From NCBI GenBank assembly GCA_028871235.1, contig JAGWNO010000043.1, forward strand, positions 1 to 13,420: a stretch of DNA of 13,420 nucleotides. Reading direction: 5' to 3'. This DNA is from Gammaproteobacteria bacterium. Lineage in GTDB: Bacteria > Pseudomonadota > Gammaproteobacteria > Natronospirales > REEB76. Below the pieces are notes generated by a model. The model searched no databases. It was not told the origin of the DNA and was given only the letters and a program-made list of their open reading frames with translations. The position numbers and the translations under genes were made by a program. This document shows positions 7,233 through 13,420 of this stretch, in pieces; position 1 is the first letter of the stretch; every line of letters starts with the position of its first letter.

Positions 7233-7285
7233 ACAGTCCATGACCGGCCTTGAAATTATGATTAAGGAAATATATCGCGGGCTTC

Positions 7286-7307
7286 CTGTCCGCGCACCAT
7301 CGGACAG
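7286..7307. repeat. Perfect inverted repeat CTGTCCG / CGGACAG
   Basis: Seven-base perfect arms at 7286-7292 and 7301-7307 enclose an 8-base loop. An outer GGCTT/AAGCC pair (7280-7284 with 7316-7320) could extend the structure across an uneven internal loop. It lies about 50 bases past the small membrane gene. No T-run follows on either strand, so if it stops transcription it is not a textbook intrinsic terminator. Confidence 0.5.
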
Positions 7308-7326
7308 ACGCGGGTAAGCCAGGAAT

Positions 7327-7361
7327 GCAGGACACACGGCTCCTGCCTGTGCACGCCGTGT
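7327..7361. repeat. Two overlapping, mutually exclusive inverted repeats
   Basis: GCAGGA (7327-7332) pairs perfectly with TCCTGC (7341-7346) around an 8-base loop. That loop contains most of ACACGGC (7334-7340, starting one base inside it), which itself pairs perfectly with GCCGTGT (7355-7361) around a 14-base loop. The two stems cannot form together. The arms were checked base by base. Confidence 0.5.
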
Positions 7362-7436
7362 ACCGTATGCGGTGCGGCGGGGCAGCAATACATTCAAGTT
7401 TTTACTTTCTCAGTTACCGTGACCGCGATAACCACG

Positions 7437-8195
7437 TCACTTGCCTCGCGCTGCCAGCTGCGCCACCAACGCCCGCATGGCGCCTTGGGTTTCCGCGCTG
7501 AACCACACGTGCATGAGCTCATCATGACTGCGGTCGCCCAGTTCCTCGAATAATGTCGTCAGATCGGCGCGTGCCAGCCTGCGGGTGGCAGCCATGGCCC
7601 GGGGTGGCAGCGCCAGCAGCTTGCGGCACCAGTCAATAGCCGCCGGCACCACCTGTTCCGCCGGCAATAATCGATCCACGAGGCCGGCGTGTTGTGCCTC
7701 ATCCGGTGTGACCAGCAATCCCTGCACGCACAGCCGCTCCGCCTCGCGGGCACCCACCAGCCGTTTCAGGGCGCCGTGGATCACCGCTGGCACCGGCAGG
7801 CCCACCCGCACCTCGTTGAGGCCGATCTTGAAATCGCCAGCGGCGGCGATGCGTGTATCGCAGAAGATCGCCAGCACCGCGCCGCCCGCGGGGCTGTGGC
7901 CGGTGAGCGCCGCCGCCACGGGTATCGGCGACAGCGCGAGGACGCGCAACAGGTCAATGAATTCCTGCCAGAACTTACCCATGGCGAGGCTATCAAGTTG
8001 CAGCAGTTCCGGCACATCCAGACCGGCGGAAAACATGCCGGGGACGCCGGACAGCACCAGCGCACGGGCGCCCAGGGCGGGCGCGGTCTCAATTGCCCCG
8101 TGCAGCTCGTGCACCAACACGGGATTAAGGGCGTTGGCCGGCGGCCGCGTCAGCCGCAGTTCCAGAACCCCTTGGTGTTCAATCTTCGTGAGCAT
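7437..8195 (-). CDS. Enoyl-CoA hydratase/isomerase family, probable delta3-delta2-enoyl-CoA isomerase
   Basis: A 252-residue crotonase-fold protein. The oxyanion-hole segments are FSAGLD (55-60) and SPAGG (101-105). E128 in GLNEVRVGL matches the acid/base Glu of the family, but the second hydratase Glu (expected in the GGGxE segment after 103) is Val, so water addition is unlikely. Wording around FSAGLD, SPAGG, CDTRI and GLNE closely recalls mitochondrial ECI1, an isomerase shifting 3-enoyl to 2-trans-enoyl CoA in oxidation of unsaturated fatty acids; this is from memory. ATG 8195 has AGGAG six bases upstream, while the in-frame ATG at 8210 has none. It overlaps the truD end by 17 bases and is the last gene of that run. 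It is not a usual member of this housekeeping cluster. Confidence 0.85.
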   Translation of the reverse strand: MLTKIEHQGVLELRLTRPPANALNPVLVHELHGAIETAPALGARALVLSGVPGMFSAGLDVPELLQLDSLAMGKFWQEFIDLLRVLALSPIPVAAALTGHSPAGGAVLAIFCDTRIAAAGDFKIGLNEVRVGLPVPAVIHGALKRLVGAREAERLCVQGLLVTPDEAQHAGLVDRLLPAEQVVPAAIDWCRKLLALPPRAMAATRRLARADLTTLFEELGDRSHDELMHVWFSAETQGAMRALVAQLAARGK

Positions 8196-9240
8196 CGGCC
8201 TCTCCTGCATCTTGAATACCGGTGTCGGTCAGTTCGCGCAGCACCGCCGTGGCATAGGCGCCTGCAGGCAGGAAGAATTCCAGCCGCAGCGTGCGGTCGT
8301 TCGTTGACTGCCATTGCAGATCCCCTATGCACAAGCGCAGCGCGCGGCGGCTGGCTTGCAGTCCGGCTGCTTCCAGTCCCCGGGCAAACTCAGCATATTC
8401 GTGCACTACCCGGGTTTCCAGCGCACCTGCTTCCCCGGAGGGGCGGATACCGCCCCTGCCCCACAGTGGTCCGGTCGGGTGCACGTCGCCAGACTGTGCG
8501 CGTGCCGACAGCCCGCCATCCACAGCTTCTGCGTGGAATACACTGTGGCTGCCATCCAGCATGCATACTTCGCCCGGCAGTATCTGCTTCCAGGTAGCAT
8601 CCCTGACGCGACTTGACAGCAGCGCATTGAAAATGAGACTGCGGGCAGTTGACAGCAGCAGACTGCGCAGGTTGCGGTCGTGGATGGACATCTGGCCGCT
8701 GAAAAATGCCGCGGCACGCTCGATATTGGTGCCGTCGCGGCCGAAGCGCTGTGGACCGAAGTAATTCGGCACTCCCTGCCGGCGGATATGTTCGAGCCGC
8801 GGTTGCAGCATACTTGCCGGCACGGACAGCTCGCGCAGCACCAGGCTGAAGCGGTTGCCTTTGAGGGCGCCGAGGCGCAGTTTGCGTCGGTGGCGTGCAG
8901 CCGCAAGCACGCGAAATTCCGGATGGGAATACTCCAGCCAATCGGGTTCAGTACGCTTGCCGAGGAAAACCGTAAAATGCTGCACGGCCACCGCATGCCG
9001 GTCCTTGCGGCCGGCATAACTCACCGCGCGCGCCGGCACGCCGGCGAGGTGGGCGAGTTCCTTCGCCACCCAGGCGCTGTTGGCACCGCGCTTTTCCACT
9101 TTGAGCATTACATGCTCACCCGCGCCATCGGCGGCGAAGCCCAGCACTTCATCTACACGGAAATCTTCCGGTGTCGTGCGGATGCGGGCCTGGCATCGCA
9201 CGGGACCATGGGCAAAATCCCATGCGGGTGTCATCGGCAT
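8179..9240 (-). CDS. truD: tRNA pseudouridine(13) synthase TruD
   Basis: Forms pseudouridine 13 in tRNA-Glu. The product is 353 residues (E. coli 349). The catalytic Asp is D80 within AGRKDRHA (76-83), the same number as in E. coli. FRVDE lies at 27-31, LGALKGNRFSLVLR at 123-136, and NYFGPQRFGRDG at 159-170 is the family signature. The protein-specific TRUD insertion follows (about 150-300). ATG 9240 lies six bases beyond the ispF stop; a second ATG two codons on (9234) is equally possible, and neither has a clear Shine-Dalgarno. In E. coli truD leads directly into surE; here it overlaps the enoyl-CoA isomerase gene instead. Confidence 0.95.
   Translation of the reverse strand: MPMTPAWDFAHGPVRCQARIRTTPEDFRVDEVLGFAADGAGEHVMLKVEKRGANSAWVAKELAHLAGVPARAVSYAGRKDRHAVAVQHFTVFLGKRTEPDWLEYSHPEFRVLAAARHRRKLRLGALKGNRFSLVLRELSVPASMLQPRLEHIRRQGVPNYFGPQRFGRDGTNIERAAAFFSGQMSIHDRNLRSLLLSTARSLIFNALLSSRVRDATWKQILPGEVCMLDGSHSVFHAEAVDGGLSARAQSGDVHPTGPLWGRGGIRPSGEAGALETRVVHEYAEFARGLEAAGLQASRRALRLCIGDLQWQSTNDRTLRLEFFLPAGAYATAVLRELTDTGIQDAGEADAHED
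8199..8206 (-). promoter_or_regulatory. Strong ribosome-binding site deciding the isomerase start
   Basis: Minus-strand AGGAGAGG, inside the 3' region of truD, sits three bases from ATG 8195 (six from the AGGAG core). It favours that start over the upstream in-frame ATG at 8210. Confidence 0.7.
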
Positions 9241-9246
9241 GGGAAA

Positions 9247-9732
9247 TCAGGCTCTGGTGTGCAAGAAATCCACCAAGGCCACCGCATGCACGGCGATGCC
9301 TTCGCCGCGGCCGATGTAGCCCAGGCCTTCGGTGGTGGTGGCCTTGACATTCACGCAGTCGCGCGGGAGTTTGAGGTCTGCAGCCAGATTTGCGCACATC
9401 GCCGGTATGTGGGCGGCCATCTTCGGAGCCTGGGCGACCAGGGTGGCATCCAGCTGCAGCGGCTCCAACCCACGCCCCGCCAGCAGTTCCACGACTTCAA
9501 GCAGCAGCTTGCGGCTGTCGGCGCCACGCCAGCGCGGATCGCTGTCAGGGAAATGCCGGCCCAGGTCGCCCAGGGCCGCGGCGCCCAAGAGTGCATCGCA
9601 GACCGCGTGCAGCAACACGTCGCCGTCGGAATGGGCGAGGATGCCGTGATGGTGAGGGATGCGCACTCCGCCCAGGATGATCGTGTCGCCCGGACCGTAT
9701 GCATGGACATCGAAACCGTGACCGATCCTCAC
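9247..9732 (-). CDS. ispF: 2-C-methyl-D-erythritol 2,4-cyclodiphosphate synthase
   Basis: The fifth MEP-pathway enzyme, cyclising CDP-methylerythritol 2-phosphate with loss of CMP. It has 161 residues, the usual length, and acts as a trimer in the cytoplasm. Zinc ligands D8, H10 (GHGFDVH) and H42 are present, as are AHSDGDV (33-39), ALGDLGRHFPDSD (53-65), and near the C-terminus KATTTEGLGYIGRGEGIAVHAV, split here as KATTTE and GRGEGIAVHA. The start is GTG 9732, forming GTGA with the ispD stop, so the two consecutive pathway genes are translationally coupled. The intervening enzyme IspE is encoded elsewhere, as is common. Confidence 0.97.
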   Translation of the reverse strand: MRIGHGFDVHAYGPGDTIILGGVRIPHHHGILAHSDGDVLLHAVCDALLGAAALGDLGRHFPDSDPRWRGADSRKLLLEVVELLAGRGLEPLQLDATLVAQAPKMAAHIPAMCANLAADLKLPRDCVNVKATTTEGLGYIGRGEGIAVHAVALVDFLHTRA

Positions 9733-10448
9733 TGACCGCCTCCGGCACGCGCCATCAGGATGGCCTGGGCGAATGCGATATCGTCGGGACGGGTGATCTT
9801 GATGTTGTCACTACGGCCCTCCACCACGCGCACCTCGCCCTTGTGCCCCGCTTCCACCGCCGCCGACTCGTCAGTGGGCGGACGGCCTGACTTGAGAGCA
9901 GCTTGCAGCGATGCCATCAACAGACCATAGCGGAACATCTGCGGCGTCAAAGCGCGCCATAGGCCGAGGCGCGGCGGTGTTTCCAGTACGCGGCCCTCCG
10001 CATCCACACGCTTCACCGTATCCACCAGCGGCGCCGCCAGGATGCCGCCCACAAGATCGTTTGCCAGGGTGTCGATAAGCCGGTCAAGATCGCTGACATG
10101 CAGGCATGGGCGCACCGCGTCGTGCACCAGCACCCAGTCCTGCGGTCCCAGTTCGTCGCGCAGACTTTGCAGCGCATTCAGCACCGAGTGGACGCGTTCC
10201 TCACCACCCTCAGCGATGCGCACCGGTTTGCCCTGGGAACGCATGAGATAGCGTTGCCAGTAAGAATCGCTGGCCGCCACGGCCACGGTGACACCGGCGA
10301 TGCCCGGATGCGACAGGAAGATATCCAGCACGTGCTCGATGATCGTGCGCCCTGCCAGCGTCAGATACTGCTTCGGGATGGCGCCGCCCATGCGCACCCC
10401 GGTGCCGGCGGCGGGGATCACCGCCCAGAAACGCGCGCCGTTGCCCAT
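9729..10448 (-). CDS. ispD: 2-C-methyl-D-erythritol 4-phosphate cytidylyltransferase
   Basis: Transfers CMP from CTP to methylerythritol 4-phosphate, the third MEP-pathway step. The product is 239 residues (E. coli 236). The nucleotide-binding N-terminus is IPAAGTGVRM (11-20) with PKQY at 25-28; R19 and K26 match the catalytic pair. EGGEERVHSVLNAL is at 80-93, VHDAVRP at 108-114, DTVK at 143-146, LWRALTPQMF at 163-172 and NIKIT at 215-219, with R160 and K217 matching substrate-binding residues. ATG 10448 is one base past the ftsB stop. The CTP it uses is made by PyrG, whose gene heads this same run. Confidence 0.96.
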   Translation of the reverse strand: MGNGARFWAVIPAAGTGVRMGGAIPKQYLTLAGRTIIEHVLDIFLSHPGIAGVTVAVAASDSYWQRYLMRSQGKPVRIAEGGEERVHSVLNALQSLRDELGPQDWVLVHDAVRPCLHVSDLDRLIDTLANDLVGGILAAPLVDTVKRVDAEGRVLETPPRLGLWRALTPQMFRYGLLMASLQAALKSGRPPTDESAAVEAGHKGEVRVVEGRSDNIKITRPDDIAFAQAILMARAGGGQ

Positions 10449-10449
10449 G

Positions 10450-10767
10450 TCAGCGGCCTGCAGGGGGGGACGCCGGCTGCACGATCTGGTAGAAGGTCTC
10501 GCCCTTCTTGATCATGCCAAGGTCGGTGCGTGCCCGTTCCTCGCTGGCTTCCCGGCCCTGCTTCAGGTCCTGCACTTCGGCGGCCAGTGCCTGGTTGCGC
10601 TTCAGCAGCTCGGCGTTCTCTGCCTGCTGGGCGTGTACCTGTTGCTGGAGTTTCCACACATCCCGCAGGTTGCCTTGCCCGAACCACAGCTGGAACTGGA
10701 ACAGCAGCAGCAACAGCAATAACACCGCCGGCAGGACAAATCTGGGTTGCAGCTCCTGGTGAATCAT
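10450..10767 (-). CDS. ftsB: Cell division protein FtsB
   Basis: A bitopic inner-membrane protein of the FtsQLB complex, which licenses septal peptidoglycan synthesis. It has 105 residues (E. coli 103). A single membrane segment at about 10-29 includes a run of seven leucines and ends with the family's LWFG (27-30). A coiled coil follows at about 36-75 (WKLQQQVHAQQAENAELLKR). The conserved periplasmic EERARTDLGMIKKGE and TFYQIV motifs lie at 76-96. Start ATG 10767 is one base from the eno stop. The Leu run gives a CAG/CAA-like triplet tract on the plus strand, but codon choice varies within it. Confidence 0.95.
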   Translation of the reverse strand: MIHQELQPRFVLPAVLLLLLLLFQFQLWFGQGNLRDVWKLQQQVHAQQAENAELLKRNQALAAEVQDLKQGREASEERARTDLGMIKKGETFYQIVQPASPPAGR

Positions 10768-10768
10768 G

Positions 10769-12058
10769 TCAGCCGCCGGGCTTCACCGGAAACGCATTCC
10801 GGCCGTGATAGCCAGCTTTCGCACCCAGCGACTCCTGGATGCGCAGCAGCTGGTTGTACTTGGCCAGCCGGTCGGAGCGTGACAGGGATCCGGCCTTGAT
10901 CTGGGTGGCGCGGCTGCCCACCGCCAGGTCCGCGATGGTGGTGTCTTCGGTCTCTCCGGAACGGTGCGACACCACCGCGCTGTATCCGGCATCGACCGCC
11001 ATGTCGATGGCCCACAGCGTCTCGGTGAGCGTGCCGATCTGGTTCACCTTTATAAGGATCGAGTTGCCGATATCCTGCTCGATACCCTGCTGCAGAATCT
11101 TTATGTTGGTGACGAAGATGTCGTCCCCCACCAATTGGATGCGCCGGCCGAGCTTCCGGGTGAGGATGCGCCAGCCTTCCCAATCGTTCTCCGCCATGCC
11201 GTCCTCGATGCTGAGGATGGGATAACGGTCCACCAGTCGCGCCAGGTAATCGGCGAATTCGGCGGGTGCATGCTGTTGGTGCTCGGATTCCAGATGGTAG
11301 CGGCCATCCCGGTAAAATTCGGAGCTGGCCGCATCCACCCCCAGGCAGATATCGCTGCCCGGTGCGTAACCGGCGCGCTGGATGGCTTCCATGATGACTT
11401 CCAGGGCGGCTTCGTTGGATGGCAGGTCCGGCGCGAAACCACCCTCATCGCCCACCGCGGTATTAAGTCCGCGCTCGTGCAGCACCTTCCTGAGGGCATG
11501 GAACACTTCCGCTCCATAACGCAGGGCTTCCGAAAAACTGGGCGCGCCCACCGGCAGAATCAGGAACTCCTGCATCTCCACGCTGTTATCGGCGTGGACA
11601 CCGCCGTTGATGATGTTCATCATGGGTACCGGCAGCGTGACCGCCTTGCTGCCGCCGAGCCAGCGATACAGTGGCATCTCATGCTCACGGGAAGCGGCAC
11701 GCGCCGCCGCCAGCGACACGCCCAGGATGGCGTTGGCGCCGAGCCGGGCCTTGTTCGGTGTGCCGTCCAGCTCGATGAGCGCGCGATCGAGGTTCTCCTG
11801 ATACTCCACCCGCATGTGGCGCACACGGCGTTGGATCTCGCCCGTGACATTTGCGACGGCCTTGCGTACGCCCCGGCCGCCGTACCGCCGCGGGTCACCG
11901 TCGCGCAGCTCCGCCGCCTCGCGGCTGCCGGTAGACGCGCCGGAGGGCACGGCCGCCCGGCCGACGGTGCCGGTGTCGAGGAGTACATCCACTTCCACCG
12001 TGGGGTTGCCGCGGGAATCCAGAATCTCGCGGGCACGCAGTTCAACGATCTTGGCCAT
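10769..12058 (-). CDS. eno: Enolase (phosphopyruvate hydratase)
   Basis: Interconverts 2-phosphoglycerate and phosphoenolpyruvate in glycolysis; also a structural partner of the RNA degradosome in many gammaproteobacteria. The product has 429 residues, a standard length. The flexible active-site loop SGASTG is at 39-44, VGDEGGFAP at 202-210 with general acid E205, magnesium ligands D242, E285 (SIEDGM) and D312 (GDDIF), and base K337 in ILIKVNQIGT (334-343). SHRSGETEDT at 364-373 is the enolase signature. ATG 12058 gives the typical MAKIV start, with AGGGA about nine bases upstream. It is the only gene in its run with a leader longer than ten bases. Confidence 0.98.
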   Translation of the reverse strand: MAKIVELRAREILDSRGNPTVEVDVLLDTGTVGRAAVPSGASTGSREAAELRDGDPRRYGGRGVRKAVANVTGEIQRRVRHMRVEYQENLDRALIELDGTPNKARLGANAILGVSLAAARAASREHEMPLYRWLGGSKAVTLPVPMMNIINGGVHADNSVEMQEFLILPVGAPSFSEALRYGAEVFHALRKVLHERGLNTAVGDEGGFAPDLPSNEAALEVIMEAIQRAGYAPGSDICLGVDAASSEFYRDGRYHLESEHQQHAPAEFADYLARLVDRYPILSIEDGMAENDWEGWRILTRKLGRRIQLVGDDIFVTNIKILQQGIEQDIGNSILIKVNQIGTLTETLWAIDMAVDAGYSAVVSHRSGETEDTTIADLAVGSRATQIKAGSLSRSDRLAKYNQLLRIQESLGAKAGYHGRNAFPVKPGG

Positions 12059-12102
12059 GCTGCAGTTTCCCTGAATTTCTTGAATTATGAATAAACACCA
12101 AT
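12059..12102 (-). promoter_or_regulatory. AT-rich eno leader with possible -10 element
   Basis: These 44 bases between kdsA and eno are clearly more AT-rich than the surrounding coding DNA. Minus-strand CATAAT (12084-12089) is one base from TATAAT, 25 bases before the eno ATG. No matching -35 is seen 16-18 bases upstream, inside the end of kdsA. A separate eno promoter would suit the high demand for enolase; evidence is weak. Confidence 0.25.
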
Positions 12103-12942
12103 TTACGCAGGCAGGCGCGCTTCCACATAGGGCCTGCGCTTCACCGCACCATCGATTTCCTTAAGTGTCTCGAGCAATTCACTCATGAGTTCAAGCGGCC
12201 AGGAATTGGGACCATCGCACAGCGCCTTGTCCGGATCCGGATGAGTCTCCATGAATAATCCAGCCACGCCCGCACCAATGGCCGCGCGCGCCAGCACCGG
12301 GATGAACTGCCGCTGGCCGCCGGAGCTGCCGCCTTGGCCACCGGGTAATTGCACGCTATGGGTCGCGTCGAACACCACCGGATAACCGGTGTCGCGCATC
12401 ACCGCCAGGCCGCGCATGTCGACAACCAGGTTGTTATAGCCGAAACTGAAACCGCGCTCGCAGACCAGGATCTGGCCGTTGCCGGTGGCGCGGGCCTTGT
12501 CCACCACGTTAGCCATCTCCCAGGGCGACAGGAACTGGCCTTTCTTGATGTTGAGCGGCTTGCCGGTGCGCGCGGCGCGCTGGATGAAATTGGTCTGGCG
12601 GCAGAGAAACGCGGGGGTCTGGATCACGTCCACCACCGCTGCCACCTCCTCGATGGGTGTGTCCTCGTGCACATCGGTCAACACCGGCACGCTGATATCC
12701 TTTTTTACCTTGGCGAGGATACGCAAGCCCGCATCGATGCCGGGTCCCCGGTAGCTTTTCCCGGAAGTACGATTGGCCTTGTCGAAGGAGCCTTTGAAGA
12801 TATACGGGATCCCCAGGCGGCGGGTCACATCGCGCAGGTGTCCGGCCACTTCCAGTGCCAGCTGCTCACTCTCCAGGGTATCCGGACCGGCGATCAGGAA
12901 GAACGGCCGGGTGTCGCCGGCTTCGAAACCGCAGAGCTTCAC
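12103..12942 (-). CDS. kdsA: 3-deoxy-8-phosphooctulonate (Kdo-8-P) synthase
   Basis: Condenses phosphoenolpyruvate with arabinose 5-phosphate to Kdo 8-phosphate for the LPS inner core. The product has 279 residues from GTG 12942, which overlaps the pyrG stop as GTGA; the frame stays open upstream only as a shadow of pyrG. Seen: FKGSFDKANRTS (49-60), SYRGPG at 63-68, LTDVHED (88-94), RQTNF at 115-119, NIKKGQF at 131-137, FDATHSVQLPGG at 191-202, and METHPDP (231-237). KKGQ and the Xanthomonas-like body resemble the metal-dependent class. Its ligands H195, E232 and D243 are present, but the position usually held by Cys reads Asp (D21 in IAGPDTLES, codon GAT). Metal-independent enzymes have Asn there. 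Enzyme identity is secure; class assignment is open. Confidence 0.96.
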   Translation of the reverse strand: MKLCGFEAGDTRPFFLIAGPDTLESEQLALEVAGHLRDVTRRLGIPYIFKGSFDKANRTSGKSYRGPGIDAGLRILAKVKKDISVPVLTDVHEDTPIEEVAAVVDVIQTPAFLCRQTNFIQRAARTGKPLNIKKGQFLSPWEMANVVDKARATGNGQILVCERGFSFGYNNLVVDMRGLAVMRDTGYPVVFDATHSVQLPGGQGGSSGGQRQFIPVLARAAIGAGVAGLFMETHPDPDKALCDGPNSWPLELMSELLETLKEIDGAVKRRPYVEARLPA

Positions 12943-13420
12943 GCCTGCACCGCCATACGCGGCGTCTGGGCGCTCGCATAGACACGCGCCGCCTGGATGA
13001 ACCCGGTGAACAGCGGATGGCCGTCGCGCGGTGTGGAAGTGAACTCCGGATGGAATTGGGAGGCGATGAAAAACGGATGCTCCGGCAACTCGATCATCTC
13101 CACCAGATCGTCCACGGAACGGCCGGAGAACACCATGCCTTTCCTGGCAAGCGTCTGCAGATAATTGTTGTTGAATTCGTAGCGGTGCCGGTGGCGCTCG
13201 AAAATCGCGTCTTTGCCGTAGATCTTGTGTGCCAGCGTCCCGGGGGCGAGGCGGCACTCCTGGGCACCGAGCCGCATGCTGCCGCCCAGATCGGATGTCT
13301 CGCTGCGTTTCTCCATCTGGCCGCCGCGATCACGCCATTCGGTAATCAGGGCGATGACCGGATGTGGCGTGTTGCGCTCGAACTCGGTGCTGTGGGCGCC
13401 CTTCAGACCGCAGACGTTGC
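12939..13420 (-). CDS. pyrG: CTP synthase, C-terminal part (partial)
   Basis: Only the last 159 residues are in the window; the gene continues past the right edge. This is the end of the class-I glutamine amidotransferase domain, which supplies ammonia for UTP to CTP conversion. Seen are HPVIALITEW, GSMRLGAQ, ERHRHRYEFNNNYL, and SQFHPEFTSTPRDGHPLF, whose His and Glu (visible residues 123 and 125) complete the Cys-His-Glu triad. The nucleophile Cys and the synthetase domain lie upstream, outside the window. A methionine at 13316 is internal, not a start. The TGA overlaps the kdsA GTG. Confidence 0.97.
   Translation of the reverse strand, partial: NVCGLKGAHSTEFERNTPHPVIALITEWRDRGGQMEKRSETSDLGGSMRLGAQECRLAPGTLAHKIYGKDAIFERHRHRYEFNNNYLQTLARKGMVFSGRSVDDLVEMIELPEHPFFIASQFHPEFTSTPRDGHPLFTGFIQAARVYASAQTPRMAVQA

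Larger units (their letters stand above)
7233..7436 (+). other. Non-coding convergent junction rich in inverted repeats
   Basis: These 204 bases separate the plus-strand small membrane gene from the minus-strand isomerase gene, and form the largest gene-free stretch in the window. They hold several inverted repeats (listed separately), a further imperfect hairpin at 7355-7378 (GCCG…ACCG-TATG-CGGT…CGGC), an imperfect one at 7413-7432 just past the isomerase stop, and a T run at 7399-7403. The likeliest role is transcription termination from both sides, yet no stem is followed directly by a U-tract on either strand. I see no tRNA, promoter or convincing reading frame. Confidence 0.5.

Noticed and set aside
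7240..7317. 25-codon plus-strand frame after the small membrane gene
   Set aside because: No Shine-Dalgarno, no hydrophobic or other pattern, and it runs through the hairpin region.
8196..8210. Upstream ATG for the isomerase
   Set aside because: No ribosome site before 8210, whereas ATG 8195 has AGGAG at six bases.
8680..9735. Plus-strand open frame of 351 codons
   Set aside because: Antisense to truD and ispF; no motif and no ribosome site.
10701..10725. CAG/CAA triplet tract as a microsatellite
   Set aside because: It encodes the leucine run of the FtsB membrane helix with mixed Leu codons, so it reflects protein composition rather than a slippage repeat.
10964..12094. Plus-strand open frame of 376 codons
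   Set aside because: Antisense to enolase; shadow frame.
12943..13257. N-terminal extension of KdsA to an ATG at 13257
   Set aside because: The added 105 residues are another frame of pyrG. KdsA homologues start at the GTG 12942 position.

Overview
The window is a dense, GC-rich stretch of a bacterial chromosome, almost certainly from a gammaproteobacterium. It carries the conserved block pyrG–kdsA–eno–ftsB–ispD–ispF–truD … surE–pcm–nlpD–rpoS, followed by an RpfE-type gene and recJ. Gene content (RpoS, NlpD, KdsA and therefore lipopolysaccharide) fits this class. The kdsA type, its place between pyrG and eno, and the rpfE–recJ pair recall Xanthomonadales-like or other deep gammaproteobacterial lineages more than enterics. 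The genus cannot be named from this sequence.

Layout, in the direction of transcription of the main (minus) strand. Right end: pyrG (C-terminal part only), kdsA, eno, ftsB, ispD, ispF, truD and an enoyl-CoA hydratase/isomerase-family gene. These are joined by 4-base GTGA overlaps, 1-6 base gaps or a 17-base overlap, except for 44 bases before eno. This run serves CTP synthesis, Kdo (LPS core), glycolysis, divisome assembly, the MEP isoprenoid pathway and tRNA pseudouridylation. Centre: a small plus-strand island at 6485-7232 encodes an Smr-domain protein and a 57-residue, two-helix membrane peptide. It converges on the isomerase gene across about 200 non-coding bases rich in inverted repeats. 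Left: surE, pcm, nlpD and rpoS form a second minus-strand unit, diverging from the Smr gene over an 80-base region with candidate back-to-back promoters. Next come a plus-strand Mth938/DUF498-type gene (tail-to-tail with rpoS), then the rpfE-like gene and recJ, which overlap by four bases.

Most of the window is ordinary housekeeping DNA. The points worth a second look are the insertion that splits the usual truD–surE linkage, the 57-residue membrane peptide beside Smr, the competing hairpins at the convergent junction, and a KdsA whose usual metal-ligand cysteine position is aspartate. I see no mobile element, CRISPR array, tRNA or rRNA. Family alignments and residue correspondences are from memory, without searches.
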